From Acidobacteriota bacterium (lineage in GTDB: Bacteria; Acidobacteriota; UBA6911; RPQK01; JAJDTT01): 64,000 nt of DNA. Shown here in pieces: positions 27,795 to 36,453 of the stretch. The stretch covers positions 1-64,000 of the forward strand of contig JAPPLF010000101.1 of NCBI GenBank assembly GCA_028874215.1, given 5' to 3'. A model generated the notes under the pieces. It made no database searches, was not told where the DNA came from, and saw nothing but the letters and a program-made list of their open reading frames with translations. A program made the translations under genes and the position numbers. Within the stretch, counting starts at the first letter, position 1; every line of letters begins with the position of its first letter.

Positions 27795-28484
27795 TCAGGA
27801 TGGAGTCTCGGGGATGACCAGAAGCGTCCAGTTTTCCAGCCGCGACCGCTGACGCGCCATTTCTCCCGCCGGCCGCCGCTGATAGGGTCCCTTTACGGGA
27901 TCGTGCACGATCCATTCCCGGCGGGATTCGTCCCAGCCCACCAGCACCACGTAGTGATTGTTGGTCGTCAGGATGGACGGGTCGATCACGGTGATCAGTG
28001 GCCGTCCCTGCCGCAGGTGATCGAGCATTTCGGTCGTGTCGCCGGCGAAGGAGTAGGCCTGGAACCCCTCCGCAGTAGCCAGCTCTTTCAGTTCGAGACC
28101 GCTCAGGCCCTTTTTCGGAAAGGGTTGGAAACGTCCCGCCAACTCACGGTGATCGGCCGGATGTTTCCAATAGCGCAGGAGCATGGCGAGCACGGCGGGA
28201 CCGCAGTAGTTCTCCGCCTGGCGGACATAGGGGACTTCCAGGAAGAATCCCTTGGCGGGCGATTCCTCTTCTGCGTGTACGGTGAGGACCGATAGGGCCA
28301 GCATCAGAATGGAAAGGGCCCAGGCCGGACGCCTCAACAATCCTGTCGGAAAACTGGTGGGAGCGGCGGCTTTCTTGCCGCAGATTCTCGGGAGTGCGGG
28401 CGAAAGAAAGAATGGGCGACAGGAAAGTCGCCCCTCCCAATGGGGGACACGAATGTCCCCCCTCCTGGCGGTTATCCGAATCAC
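27795..28484 (-). CDS. C39-like cysteine peptidase family protein
   Basis: Exported papain-like protein. The Cys site is ENYCGPAVLAMLL, the His site is NNHYVVLVGWD, and the Asp follows in VHDPVKG, so the Cys-His-Asp set is complete (Peptidase_C39_2 type). A GTG at 28484 overlaps the upstream stop as GTGA, but the first 45 or so residues would then translate two palindromic repeats ahead of the signal peptide. A TTG at 28340, directly before RRPAWALSILMLALSVLTV, gives about 181 residues and a normal signal peptide, and is probably the true start. Substrate unknown; bacteriocin-type leader cleavage is known for relatives, but no ABC transporter is fused. Confidence 0.75.
   Translation of the reverse strand: MIRITARRGDIRVPHWEGRLSCRPFFLSPALPRICGKKAAAPTSFPTGLLRRPAWALSILMLALSVLTVHAEEESPAKGFFLEVPYVRQAENYCGPAVLAMLLRYWKHPADHRELAGRFQPFPKKGLSGLELKELATAEGFQAYSFAGDTTEMLDHLRQGRPLITVIDPSILTTNNHYVVLVGWDESRREWIVHDPVKGPYQRRPAGEMARQRSRLENWTLLVIPETPS
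28414..28433 (+). repeat. Palindromic repeat, family member 4
   Basis: Stem GGGCGAC/GTCGCCC with loop AGGAAA, followed by CCTCC. It lies in tandem with the next member and inside the 5' part of the C39-like frame. Confidence 0.85.
28442..28461 (+). repeat. Palindromic repeat, family member 5
   Basis: Stem GGGGGACA/TGTCCCCC with loop CGAA, followed by CCTCC. The stem sequence differs from its neighbour at 28414-28433 while remaining self-complementary. Confidence 0.85.
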
Positions 28485-29221
28485 CCGAAGAGGTTCCTGG
28501 GAAGACCGGTCTGTTGGAACGCCTTGGCTCCCGCTTCGACGTGGCGCTTTCCGCGCTCCAGGGAGAATGCCAGATGCGACGGGAGCAGAGCGTCGAAGTC
28601 GTAGTTCAGCAGCTTTTGCATTGAGGCCGCGCAGTCCTGAATGCTCGAGTCACGGACGTTCTGGAGAACCACCGCACCGCCCCAGAACACCTGGTCACCT
28701 GCCATGAGATAGGTCCGGTCCCGTCCCTTCAGCAGGAGGGAATAGTGGCCGCTGCAGTGACCCGGAGTGGCGATGGACGTGAGTTCCAGACCTCCCACTT
28801 CGAACCGGTCCCCGTCCGCCATTTCCCCCTCGACGTCACAGGCCTCCCAGTGGAAGTCCGCCGGATAGAAGCCGAAGTCCTGTGCCCAGGCCAGACCGGT
28901 CTGTTCCGCATCCCCCTCGCGGATCGTCGGCGCGGCTTCTTTTCCGGCGATGACGGAGGCGCCCAGTTCGCGCTTCAGTTGAGCCAGCGCCCCCACATGG
29001 TCGGCGTGGTAGTGGGTGACGAAGATCCGGCGGATCTCCCCCGGATCCAGGCCGTCGTTCTCGATGTTGCGGAGGATCTTCCCGGGCCCGTCAAATCCGG
29101 CATCCACCAGGGCCAGTTCGCCGTCCCCCCGGATCACGAACACGTGGCAGTCCATTCGATTGGAGATGTTGAAACCGGTGTCGCCGCCGCCCACCAGATA
29201 GACGTCATCCGTCAGCTTCAT
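28481..29221 (-). CDS. Metallo-beta-lactamase-fold hydrolase
   Basis: Protein of 246 residues with the full zinc ligand set: THYHADHVG (HxHxDH) near 71-79, the next His in TPGHCSGHY, Asp in MAGDQVFWG and a final His in LLPSHLAF. No signal peptide is apparent, so it is probably cytoplasmic. Its closest functional groups would be glyoxalase II-like or quorum-lactonase-like hydrolases, but the substrate cannot be assigned. It follows the TPR gene by 44 nt and overlaps the next gene, forming an operon. Confidence 0.85.
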   Translation of the reverse strand: MKLTDDVYLVGGGDTGFNISNRMDCHVFVIRGDGELALVDAGFDGPGKILRNIENDGLDPGEIRRIFVTHYHADHVGALAQLKRELGASVIAGKEAAPTIREGDAEQTGLAWAQDFGFYPADFHWEACDVEGEMADGDRFEVGGLELTSIATPGHCSGHYSLLLKGRDRTYLMAGDQVFWGGAVVLQNVRDSSIQDCAASMQKLLNYDFDALLPSHLAFSLERGKRHVEAGAKAFQQTGLPRNLFG

Positions 29222-29265
29222 GTCGATCGGTCCTCAGCACAGGGAAGAAAACTGATTGCGGAGCG

Positions 29266-30270
29266 TCACTCCACCAGGGACGGCGCGGCGGTTTCCTTCG
29301 GCGCGGCTGCGTCGTACACCGCGGCCAGGCGGGAGTACTCCTGCTCCTTGGCGTCCATCTCCGCCTCGAGCCGCTTTCTCTCGTCCCGGATGATCTCGTT
29401 GGCGTTGGTCGAAGCCCATCGCGAGTTGGGAACGTTTTTCAGGCCGTCGTGGAGCCTCTGCACATGCCCCTTGGCCGAGTTGGCGGCCGGCCCTTCCACC
29501 ACCGCCGCGCGGGCATAGGCCAACAGGGCGGTATCGTAGTCGTGGGTTCGGGACGCGGCGAATCCGAGACGGAACGCGGCATAGCCGTGTCCGGGATTCA
29601 TCTTCAGAGTCTGTTTCAGGTGCTCCACCGCCTCCTCAAGGTCCGAAACCGGCTTTTTGGGAGACTTGGTCCACACTTCGAGGATCGAACGCCCCATTGC
29701 ATAATGTGCGTCCGCCGCCCAACCCTGCTTCATGGCGATCCAATCGGCCGTGTTCTGGCCCATCGGTTTCTCCAACTGATCCAACAAGCCGAGGGCCCGG
29801 GTGGCGTAATCGCTTGCCCGGTCGATCCTTTTGCTCTCGGAGTAGATATTGGCCAATGGCGCCAGCAGCTCGACCGTGTCGGGAAGCTCCAGCAGAGCCT
29901 CCTCTCCGTGCCGAATGAAACGATCGACATCGTTGCGCGAAAAAGCCGCGTTGGCAATCGCAAGGTGGGCCCACGCGGTCAATCCACTGTCGGGAAATTT
30001 CTTCAGGAATCTCTCTGCCAACCGGGACTGCTTGCGAACGTCGCTGGTCTCTCTGATCTCCTCCCACGCTCGGAATTCCTCTCGGGACCGGGGCTTGCCC
30101 ACGGTGCGGGCTTCGTCCAGCACCTGGTCTTCTACGAACTCCACCGGCGGGTCACCCTCGGATTGTTTCTTGTCCTGAGGCGAGAGCGGGCGGGCTGGAG
30201 TCGTGGCCACCGTCATGGCCAACAACAGAACGGAGGAAAGCAATCGTGGATTCTTTATCATGATGTCCAA
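29266..30270 (-). CDS. Secreted TPR protein
   Basis: Protein of 334 residues with a signal peptide (LLSSVLLLAMTVATTPARP) and repeated helical pairs typical of TPRs from about 85 to 270 (LAIANAAFSRNDVD, YAAFRLGFAASRTHDYD). The C-terminal 40 residues are charged and helical. An ATG at 30270 and another at 30261 both fit. It heads a minus-strand operon with the MBL-fold, C39-like and TPR-barrel genes, so it may act as a periplasmic adaptor. Confidence 0.7.
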   Translation of the reverse strand: MDIMIKNPRLLSSVLLLAMTVATTPARPLSPQDKKQSEGDPPVEFVEDQVLDEARTVGKPRSREEFRAWEEIRETSDVRKQSRLAERFLKKFPDSGLTAWAHLAIANAAFSRNDVDRFIRHGEEALLELPDTVELLAPLANIYSESKRIDRASDYATRALGLLDQLEKPMGQNTADWIAMKQGWAADAHYAMGRSILEVWTKSPKKPVSDLEEAVEHLKQTLKMNPGHGYAAFRLGFAASRTHDYDTALLAYARAAVVEGPAANSAKGHVQRLHDGLKNVPNSRWASTNANEIIRDERKRLEAEMDAKEQEYSRLAAVYDAAAPKETAAPSLVE

Positions 30271-30300
30271 ATCTACCGGATTTCAGGACTTCCGGCCACG

Positions 30301-30323
30301 GAGCGGCGGTTTCCTAGCTGCCC
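30301..30323 (-). repeat. Palindromic repeat, degenerate family member 6
   Basis: GAGCGGCGGTTTCCTAGCTGCCC keeps the 5' half, GAGCGGCGG and TTTCCTA, of the family, but the right arm has changed to AGCTGCC. It lies between the TPR gene and the DUF1501 gene, 34 nt before an intact copy. Confidence 0.55.
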
Positions 30324-30356
30324 GTTCCTCCTCGCTCCAATCATTATTCCAAGAAT

Positions 30357-30375
30357 CGGCGGTTGGAAACCGCCG
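30357..30375 (+). repeat. Palindromic repeat, family member 7
   Basis: Stem CGGCGGTT/AACCGCCG with loop GGA, followed by CTCC. It is the first of two adjacent intact copies downstream of the DUF1501 gene. Confidence 0.85.
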
Positions 30376-30384
30376 CTCCTTCTC

Positions 30385-30401
30385 GGCGATTGGAAATCGT
30401 C
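30385..30401 (+). repeat. Palindromic repeat, family member 8
   Basis: Stem GGCGATT/AATCGTC with loop GGA, followed by CCTCC. One position is a G-T (G-U in RNA) pair, which supports pairing in RNA. It ends 11 nt from the DUF1501 stop. Confidence 0.8.
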
Positions 30402-30411
30402 CCTCCAAGGT

Positions 30412-31896
30412 TCAAGCCAAAAGCTTGGTCACCACCTCGCCGCCCACGTCGGTCAGCCGGAAGTCTCGTCCCTGAAAGCGGTGGGTCAACCGGAGGTGGT
30501 CGATGCCGAAGAGATGGAGGATCGTGGCGTGGAAGTCATTGATGGAGACGGGCTCCTCCTCGACTCCCCAGCCGATGTCGTCCGTCCTGCCGATGACCTG
30601 TCCTCCCTGGATGCCACCGCCGGCCATGAAGACGCTGAAGGCGAAGGGGTGGTGATCCCGGCCGGTGTTGATTTCCTCTTCTCCTCCGTTGTTCTCCGCC
30701 AACGGGGTCCGGCCGAATTCCGCGGCCCAGACGACCAGCGTCTCGTCCAGCATGCCGCGCTGCTTCAAGTCCTGAATGAGCGCGGCCACCGGCTGGTCGA
30801 CGATCCCGCAGTTGGTGGGCAATTGTTTGTCCAGACTGCTGTGATGATCCCATGAGGCGTGATAGATGTTGACGAATCGTACGCCCCGTTCCACCAGGCG
30901 GCGGGCCAACAGGCAGTTGCGTGCGTAGCTGCCGAACACCCCATTGGTGAAGCCGCGTCCCCGACTGCCGTCGGGATCCTTCCGGTTGACCCCGTACATC
31001 TCCAAGGTCTTCTCGCTTTCCTGGGAGAGGTCGATGAGTTCCGGCGTCGCTGACTGCATCCGGTACGCCAGCTCATAGGAGGCGATTCGAGACAGGATCT
31101 CGGGGTCGCGGGCCTGCTTGTAGTGCTGCCGGTTGAGCTGTTTCAGCGCCTCCAGGCTCCGGCGCTGGCATTCGTGCGGCAGGCCCTCAGGATTGGACAG
31201 GTGCAGCACCGGGTCTCCCTGGTTTCGGAAGAGCACCCCCTCGTAGCTCGAAGGCAGGAAGCCGCTGGACCAGTTGGAGGCGCCGCCGCTGGTCCCCCTG
31301 CCGGCCGTGAGCACGACGTAGCCCGGCAGGTCCTCCGACTCGCTGCCCAGCCCGTAGTTGATCCAGGAGCCCATCGACGGACGGCCGAAGGTGGGCACTC
31401 CCGAATTCATCATCAACTGTCCCGGATGATGGTTGAAGGCCTCGGTGTGCATGGACCGGATCAAGGCGATGTCGTCGGCGCAGCCGCCGATATGGGGCAG
31501 GTATTCGGAGATCCTGATGCCCGATTCGCCATGTTTGGGAAACTTGGCATTGCTGCCCATCAGCACCGCCGACTCCTTTTTGATGAAGGCGAACCGGACC
31601 TTCTCCAGCATGGACTCGGGCATGGGTTGGCCGTTCAGCTCCGTCAGTTTCGGCTTGGGATCGAAGAGGTCGATCTGGCTGGGAGCGCCCGCCATGAATA
31701 GGAATATGCAGCTCTTGGCCTTGGCCGGGAAATGGGTCGACGTCATCTGCTGTCCCAGGGTTCCGGCGGCATTCGCCTGCCCCAGGAGTCCCTTCTCCGC
31801 CAGCATCGTCGTCAGCGCGATACCGCCCAGACCGCTGGCGCTGCTGGTCAGGAAGTCTCGACGCGATTCCAGAATTTTTTCCCTCAAAGAACTCAT
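30412..31896 (-). CDS. DUF1501 domain protein (Tat-exported)
   Basis: Protein of 494 residues with a twin-arginine-type start (LESRRDFLTSSASGLGG) and the DUF1501 core: IFLFMAGAPSQIDLFDPKP near 60-78 and the later VVWAAEFGRTPLAENNG near 398-414. DUF1501 proteins have an alkaline-phosphatase/sulfatase-like fold and are almost always paired with DUF1549/DUF1553 proteins, as here, where the partner ends 3 nt upstream. Their substrate is not known; polysaccharide-linked roles are proposed in planctomycetes. Confidence 0.9.
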   Translation of the reverse strand: MSSLREKILESRRDFLTSSASGLGGIALTTMLAEKGLLGQANAAGTLGQQMTSTHFPAKAKSCIFLFMAGAPSQIDLFDPKPKLTELNGQPMPESMLEKVRFAFIKKESAVLMGSNAKFPKHGESGIRISEYLPHIGGCADDIALIRSMHTEAFNHHPGQLMMNSGVPTFGRPSMGSWINYGLGSESEDLPGYVVLTAGRGTSGGASNWSSGFLPSSYEGVLFRNQGDPVLHLSNPEGLPHECQRRSLEALKQLNRQHYKQARDPEILSRIASYELAYRMQSATPELIDLSQESEKTLEMYGVNRKDPDGSRGRGFTNGVFGSYARNCLLARRLVERGVRFVNIYHASWDHHSSLDKQLPTNCGIVDQPVAALIQDLKQRGMLDETLVVWAAEFGRTPLAENNGGEEEINTGRDHHPFAFSVFMAGGGIQGGQVIGRTDDIGWGVEEEPVSINDFHATILHLFGIDHLRLTHRFQGRDFRLTDVGGEVVTKLLA

Positions 31897-31899
31897 GTC

Positions 31900-34800
31900 C
31901 TACTCCCGAGTGACAAACTCGTCCAGGTTGAGGATGGTGCGCGCCACCGTCGTCCAGGCGGCGGCCTGCTCCTGGGACAGCTCGCCGGGGAATCCCGGCC
32001 CCGCGACCTTGGCGGCCGACCCTTCCCCCGCTGCGAAGACCTGTTCCTGGTCGTCCAAAAGCTTCGTCAGAACGCTCATCTCGACCGGGTCCGGCTCTCT
32101 CGCCAACGCTCTCCGAAACGCGTAGCGGAGCCGGTCCTCGTCCGTGGACTTCACCTCGGTGATCTTCCTGGCGAACGACCGGGCGCAGTCGACGAAGACG
32201 TGATCGTTGAGCAGCGTCAGCGCCTGCAGCGGCGTGTTGGACCGGGTTCGGCGAATACAGGCGGTGTTGGAGTCCGGGCTGTCGAAGGTCATGAGCATGG
32301 GATACGGAACCGTGCGCTGAAAATGGATGTAGAGCCCGCGGCGGTACTTGTCTGTCCCCTGACTCTCGGGCCATTTGACGCCGGAACTGTACCCCACCTT
32401 CGCCACGTCTTCGGGCAGAGGCGGACGAATGCTCCGGCCGCCCACCCGGCGTTCCAACAGGCCTCCCACGGCCAGGAAGAGATCCCGGGTGACTTCCGAC
32501 TCCACGCGGAATCGGCTCTGCCGGGACAACCACACGTTGTTGGGATCGGTCTTGAGGAGTTCCGGATCTACTTGAGAGGACTGCTGATAGGTCGATGACA
32601 GAACGATCGTTTCGATCAGGTCCTTGCGGCTCCAACCCAGATTCACGAACTCGCGGGTGAGCCAGTCCAAAAGTTCCGGGTGGGAAGGCTTCTCTCCACG
32701 GGTCCCGAAATCGTCGCTGGTCGCCACCAGTCCCCGTCCGAAGAGCTTTTCCCAGATTCGATTGACCTCCACGCGCCCCGTGAGCGGATTGGACGGGCCC
32801 ACGATCCACCGGGCCAGGTCGAGGCGATCCGGCCGTTCTCCCCGCCAACGCATGGGAGGCAGCACGCCTGGAGTTCCCGGCATCACCTGCCGGCCCTTGC
32901 GCAGGAAATCGCCCCGGACGTGGATATGGGTCTTGGGCGGTTCCGGGTTCTGGGCGATGGTCTGGGCCAGCGTCTCGGGGACCTGAGGCATCGCCTTGTG
33001 ATGCCCTTCCAGTGCGGCGTGCCATTCCCGCATCCGCGGCTGCTGGTCGACGGCGTAGTCCAGCAGCAAGGCGGTCTGCTCGTCGGACCGGTCCCGCGGC
33101 TCCAGGGCCAGCACCCGCTCCACGTCGATGGGGACCAGGGACTGCAGCAACTCCCTCGGGGCCGTCGTCGCCGAAAGCCGGAACCGGCCCATGGTCCGGT
33201 GGTCGCCGAGGCGCTGCTCCAGCTTGAAATGGAAGGTGATTCCGGATGAAGAACCGGCGTCCTCCTTGAGGATCACGACAATCTGACGGTTGTGGTTGGG
33301 TCCGTCGAGCCCGCCCGGCGACCAACCGGTCACCTCTTCCCCGTCGACGGCTCGAGCAACCTCGAACCCGTCCAGCTCCTGCAATGCCACCGCCGAATCG
33401 ATCTCCAGCTCCTGGGGTTCCTTGCCCTCTTCACCCGTTGAAGCTTCAATGCCCACTTCCGAAAGCGCGAATTCTCCCTGGGCGGCCCGGCCCGGACCCG
33501 AATTCGGAAGCGTCGGGTCCTTGAGCGCCTCGATCCGGAACCCGGTGATTCCGGCCAGTGAGCTCCTCACCTCGACCTTGTAGTTGTTGTGGGCGGGATT
33601 GGCGCCCCGGGCCAACAGGCTGCCGTCCTCCTGCTTGACCAGCTCGGCCTCCTTGGAGTCGGTGGTGGTGAAGCTGACGGGATCGAGCACCTGCCACTGG
33701 CCCAGCAGAGGATACGGATTACGCGCCTCCCAATCGTCCAGCGTCGGGGCCAACTCCTCCTCCAGAGGCGTTCGCTCGGCCTCCATCTTCCCCATGAGCA
33801 TCTCCTGCCTCAGGTCCCATTCCCGCTTGGCTCGCCAATAGGCCGCCATCTCCGGTTCCAGGGTCGCCGGGAGGTTCTTTTCCTCCGCTTCGTTGAGAAA
33901 GGCGAAGAGTTCGTAATACTCCTGCTGAGAAAGGGGGTCGTACTTGTGGTCGTGGCACTGGGCGCAGGCCATGGTCAGGCCCAGAAAGACCGAGGCCGTG
34001 GTATTGGTCCGGTCCACGATCTGCTCGATGCGAAACTGCTCCTTGTCGACTCCCCCCTCGCGATTGGTGAGCGTGTTTCGGTGAAACCCGGTCGCCACGC
34101 GCTGTTCGATTCCGGCATCCGGCAGCAGGTCTCCCGCCATCTGCTCGATGACGAACCGGTCATACGGAAGGTCCCGGTTGATGGCCTCGATCACCCACTC
34201 CCGGTAGCGCCACGCGTGGGGGCGGACGCCGTCCTTCTCGAATCCGTCGCTGTCGGCATAGCGGGCCAGATCCAGCCAATGCCGGGCCCAGCGTTCCCCG
34301 TAATGGGGCGAGGCAAGGAGCTGGCGGACCAGACGTTCATAGGCATTGGGGAGCGGGTCGTTTACGAACGCCTCCACCTCGGCGGGGGTGGGCGGGAGTC
34401 CCAGCAGGTCCAGGTGCAGTCTTCGAACCAGGGTTTCCCGGGAGGCCCGGGACGAGGGCTGGAGTCCCCGTGTTTCCAGGGCTTCCAGCACGAACGAGTC
34501 GATGGGATTCCGAACCCGGTCCGGGTTGCGCGTCGCCGGGACTGCGGGGGCACTGATCTCCTGAAACGACCAATGGCCGTTCGCGCCCGCCTGCAGGTCG
34601 GCGCCGGCGACGTCAGTCTCCGCCGGCCAAGAGGCGCCTTCGTCGATCCAGGCGCGGAGGCGGTCGATGAGGACGGCGCTCAGCGGATCGCCTTGAAGCG
34701 GCATGATCATGCCGCCCTTCCCCGAAACCATCTGGATCAATCGGCTCGCCGAGCTGTCGCCCGGGACGATGGCGGGACCCGAGGCGCCACCCTTGAGGGC

Positions 34801-35001
34801 CGATTCCCGGAGATCGAGGCGCAGACCGCCGGACGCCTGCCCGGGACCGTGGCAATGGTGGCATCGCTGGCTGAAGATGGGCTCGATGTCACGCTTGAAA
34901 TCCGGTGCTTCGGCCGATTGATTCTGACCCAGGCCGGGCACTGCCACGAGCGCCAGGGAGAACAGAACCAGTCCTGAATACCACCGTCGATAAATCAGCA
35001 T
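31900..35001 (-). CDS. DUF1549/DUF1553 protein with planctomycete-type cytochrome c domain
   Basis: Exported protein of 1033 residues. After a signal peptide (VLFSLALVAVPGLG) comes a cytochrome c-like domain with CHHCHG (about 49-54). DUF1549 follows, with a second haem-type motif CAQCHDHKYDPLSQQEYYEL. A carbohydrate-binding-like insert spans the middle, then DUF1553 (about 720-990). This is the standard PSD1-type architecture. Together with the DUF1501 gene 3 nt downstream it forms a two-gene operon, divergent from the amidohydrolase gene at 35120. Confidence 0.92.
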   Translation of the reverse strand: MLIYRRWYSGLVLFSLALVAVPGLGQNQSAEAPDFKRDIEPIFSQRCHHCHGPGQASGGLRLDLRESALKGGASGPAIVPGDSSASRLIQMVSGKGGMIMPLQGDPLSAVLIDRLRAWIDEGASWPAETDVAGADLQAGANGHWSFQEISAPAVPATRNPDRVRNPIDSFVLEALETRGLQPSSRASRETLVRRLHLDLLGLPPTPAEVEAFVNDPLPNAYERLVRQLLASPHYGERWARHWLDLARYADSDGFEKDGVRPHAWRYREWVIEAINRDLPYDRFVIEQMAGDLLPDAGIEQRVATGFHRNTLTNREGGVDKEQFRIEQIVDRTNTTASVFLGLTMACAQCHDHKYDPLSQQEYYELFAFLNEAEEKNLPATLEPEMAAYWRAKREWDLRQEMLMGKMEAERTPLEEELAPTLDDWEARNPYPLLGQWQVLDPVSFTTTDSKEAELVKQEDGSLLARGANPAHNNYKVEVRSSLAGITGFRIEALKDPTLPNSGPGRAAQGEFALSEVGIEASTGEEGKEPQELEIDSAVALQELDGFEVARAVDGEEVTGWSPGGLDGPNHNRQIVVILKEDAGSSSGITFHFKLEQRLGDHRTMGRFRLSATTAPRELLQSLVPIDVERVLALEPRDRSDEQTALLLDYAVDQQPRMREWHAALEGHHKAMPQVPETLAQTIAQNPEPPKTHIHVRGDFLRKGRQVMPGTPGVLPPMRWRGERPDRLDLARWIVGPSNPLTGRVEVNRIWEKLFGRGLVATSDDFGTRGEKPSHPELLDWLTREFVNLGWSRKDLIETIVLSSTYQQSSQVDPELLKTDPNNVWLSRQSRFRVESEVTRDLFLAVGGLLERRVGGRSIRPPLPEDVAKVGYSSGVKWPESQGTDKYRRGLYIHFQRTVPYPMLMTFDSPDSNTACIRRTRSNTPLQALTLLNDHVFVDCARSFARKITEVKSTDEDRLRYAFRRALAREPDPVEMSVLTKLLDDQEQVFAAGEGSAAKVAGPGFPGELSQEQAAAWTTVARTILNLDEFVTRE

Positions 35002-35119
35002 AAGTTGCTCAACAATATGGATTTGGCGCGATTTTACCAGAACCCCCTTGAACCGGGAAGGAGAGAGGAGTACAGGTTACGAACGGGAAGGGAGTCCGAC
35101 CATTCAAGGAGGCTGGAAC

Positions 35120-36166
35120 ATGACACTTCAACAGGGATGGAGCCGCCGCAGGTTTCTCGGCACCGCTTTCGTCGCGCCGGCGATGCACCGGAGCTCATTC
35201 ACGACACCGGCGCCTCCCGAAAAGCCGGGTGGAAAGCCTGCACTGGTCATCGACAACCATGGACACGTCGGGGCCCTGAAGCCCGAGGATCTCGTGGAGG
35301 GCTACAATCCACAATTGGACCGCACCATCTTCCAGGTCACCGAATCCAAACTCGGGCTGTCTCCCCGCCAACTGATTGAAGTGATGGATACCCACGGAGT
35401 GGACATGGCGGTGCTCCACACGCTCAGAGTGTGGGCCAACAAGTACCAGGCCCGGGTCCTGCGGGAGTTCCCCAACCGATTCATTTCCGTGTGCAAGCTC
35501 GACGAGCAGAAAGCGTACAAGAGTGAACAAATCGACAAGCTTCATCGCTACGTCGGAGATTGGGGTTTCCGGGGGTTGTACTACGATCCTCCACCCGGCT
35601 CCGATGGCCACGACAGCCTGGCCACATCCAAATACGATCCCTTGTGGAAGGCGGTGGACTCACTGAAGATTACCGTCTCCTTCGTGACTTACACCGGCAG
35701 TCCCTCCATCGGCTACGGATCGAATTTCGAGAGCCTGTGGCCCATTCTCCTGCGGCTGCTGGAGAAATTTCCCGACCTTCCGGTCGTGATCGTCCATGGC
35801 ATCCCACCGCAGCCCTGCCTTCAACCGGACAACTCGGTCAAGCTCCCGGAAAAGGCCATCCGGCTGGTCAAGGAACACAACGTGATCCTTGGCATTCTGG
35901 CGGGACACCTGAACTATGGACCCAACGACGAAGTCCTCAAGAGCCTCTACGACAACTTCGGTCCAGGGAAATTGGCCTGGGGTTCGGAATTCGTCAAGAA
36001 GGGACTGAGCAGTCCAGCCGAGTACTCCCGGAGGTTCCACTACCTGCAAAACAACTGCCCCTACATGTCCCAGGAGGACCTGAGCCTCATCCTCGGACGG
36101 AACGTCCAGCGACTCTACCGCCTGGAGCCGAAGGCTGCCGGACTTCAGTCCCCGCCGCGAGCATGA
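35120..36166 (+). CDS. Tat-exported amidohydrolase-family protein
   Basis: Protein of 348 residues from ATG 35120, which has AAGGAGG 7 nt upstream. A twin-arginine signal (WSRRRFLGTAF) precedes an amidohydrolase_2-like TIM barrel. The first metal motif reads DNHGHVG near 49-55 (HxH), later VIVHGIPPQP (about 226-235) and the late Asp/Glu-type site WGSEFVKKGL. Relatives decarboxylate or hydrolyse aromatic and carboxylic substrates. It diverges from the DUF1549/DUF1553 operon with 118 nt between starts. Confidence 0.8.
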   Translation: MTLQQGWSRRRFLGTAFVAPAMHRSSFTTPAPPEKPGGKPALVIDNHGHVGALKPEDLVEGYNPQLDRTIFQVTESKLGLSPRQLIEVMDTHGVDMAVLHTLRVWANKYQARVLREFPNRFISVCKLDEQKAYKSEQIDKLHRYVGDWGFRGLYYDPPPGSDGHDSLATSKYDPLWKAVDSLKITVSFVTYTGSPSIGYGSNFESLWPILLRLLEKFPDLPVVIVHGIPPQPCLQPDNSVKLPEKAIRLVKEHNVILGILAGHLNYGPNDEVLKSLYDNFGPGKLAWGSEFVKKGLSSPAEYSRRFHYLQNNCPYMSQEDLSLILGRNVQRLYRLEPKAAGLQSPPRA

Positions 36167-36224
36167 ACGTCCGGAAAAGCTCGTCGGACGCACAACATCT
36201 ATCTTTTCTGTTTCCCCCTTAAAT

Positions 36225-36273
36225 GGCCAGGAATAGCAACATAAATGTATTTATATACTGGAAATTACTGGCC
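36225..36273. repeat. AT-rich nested inverted repeat
   Basis: GGCCAGGAAT (36225-36234) pairs with ATTACTGGCC (36264-36273) at nine of ten positions, and the perfect inner palindrome ATAAATGTATTTAT lies at 36241-36254. The intervening DNA is strikingly AT-rich for this genome. It follows the amidohydrolase gene and could serve as terminator, cruciform or binding site. Confidence 0.45.
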
Positions 36274-36325
36274 TTTTCCACCCTTTTATCCCCCTGATTA
36301 ATCACCCTTTTTGTATCAGCATTTG

Positions 36326-36344
36326 GATCTCCCTACGGGAGATC
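36326..36344. repeat. 8-bp hairpin GATCTCCC-TAC-GGGAGATC
   Basis: Perfect 8-bp stem with a three-base loop in the intergenic region before the PPC-type gene. It differs in loop and flank from the window's main palindrome family. It could be an operator for the promoter at 36390. Confidence 0.45.
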
Positions 36345-36389
36345 TCATTGGGGGGAAGCGGGGCGGCTGTCGGTGACGGACACCTCTGC

Positions 36390-36419
36390 TTGTTTTCCCC
36401 ACGGCTCCTGATGTAGAAT
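36390..36419 (+). promoter_or_regulatory. Putative sigma-70 promoter
   Basis: TTGTTT (36390-36395), an 18-nt spacer and TAGAAT (36414-36419) would start transcription near 36427, 27 nt before the ATG at 36454. Confidence 0.45.
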
Positions 36420-36453
36420 TTTGATCAGCAGTACGCCTAACGGAGATCTCTAC

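Noticed and set aside
31187-33325. A 712-codon minus-strand frame
   Set aside because: It is a shadow of the DUF1549/DUF1553 and DUF1501 genes in another frame.
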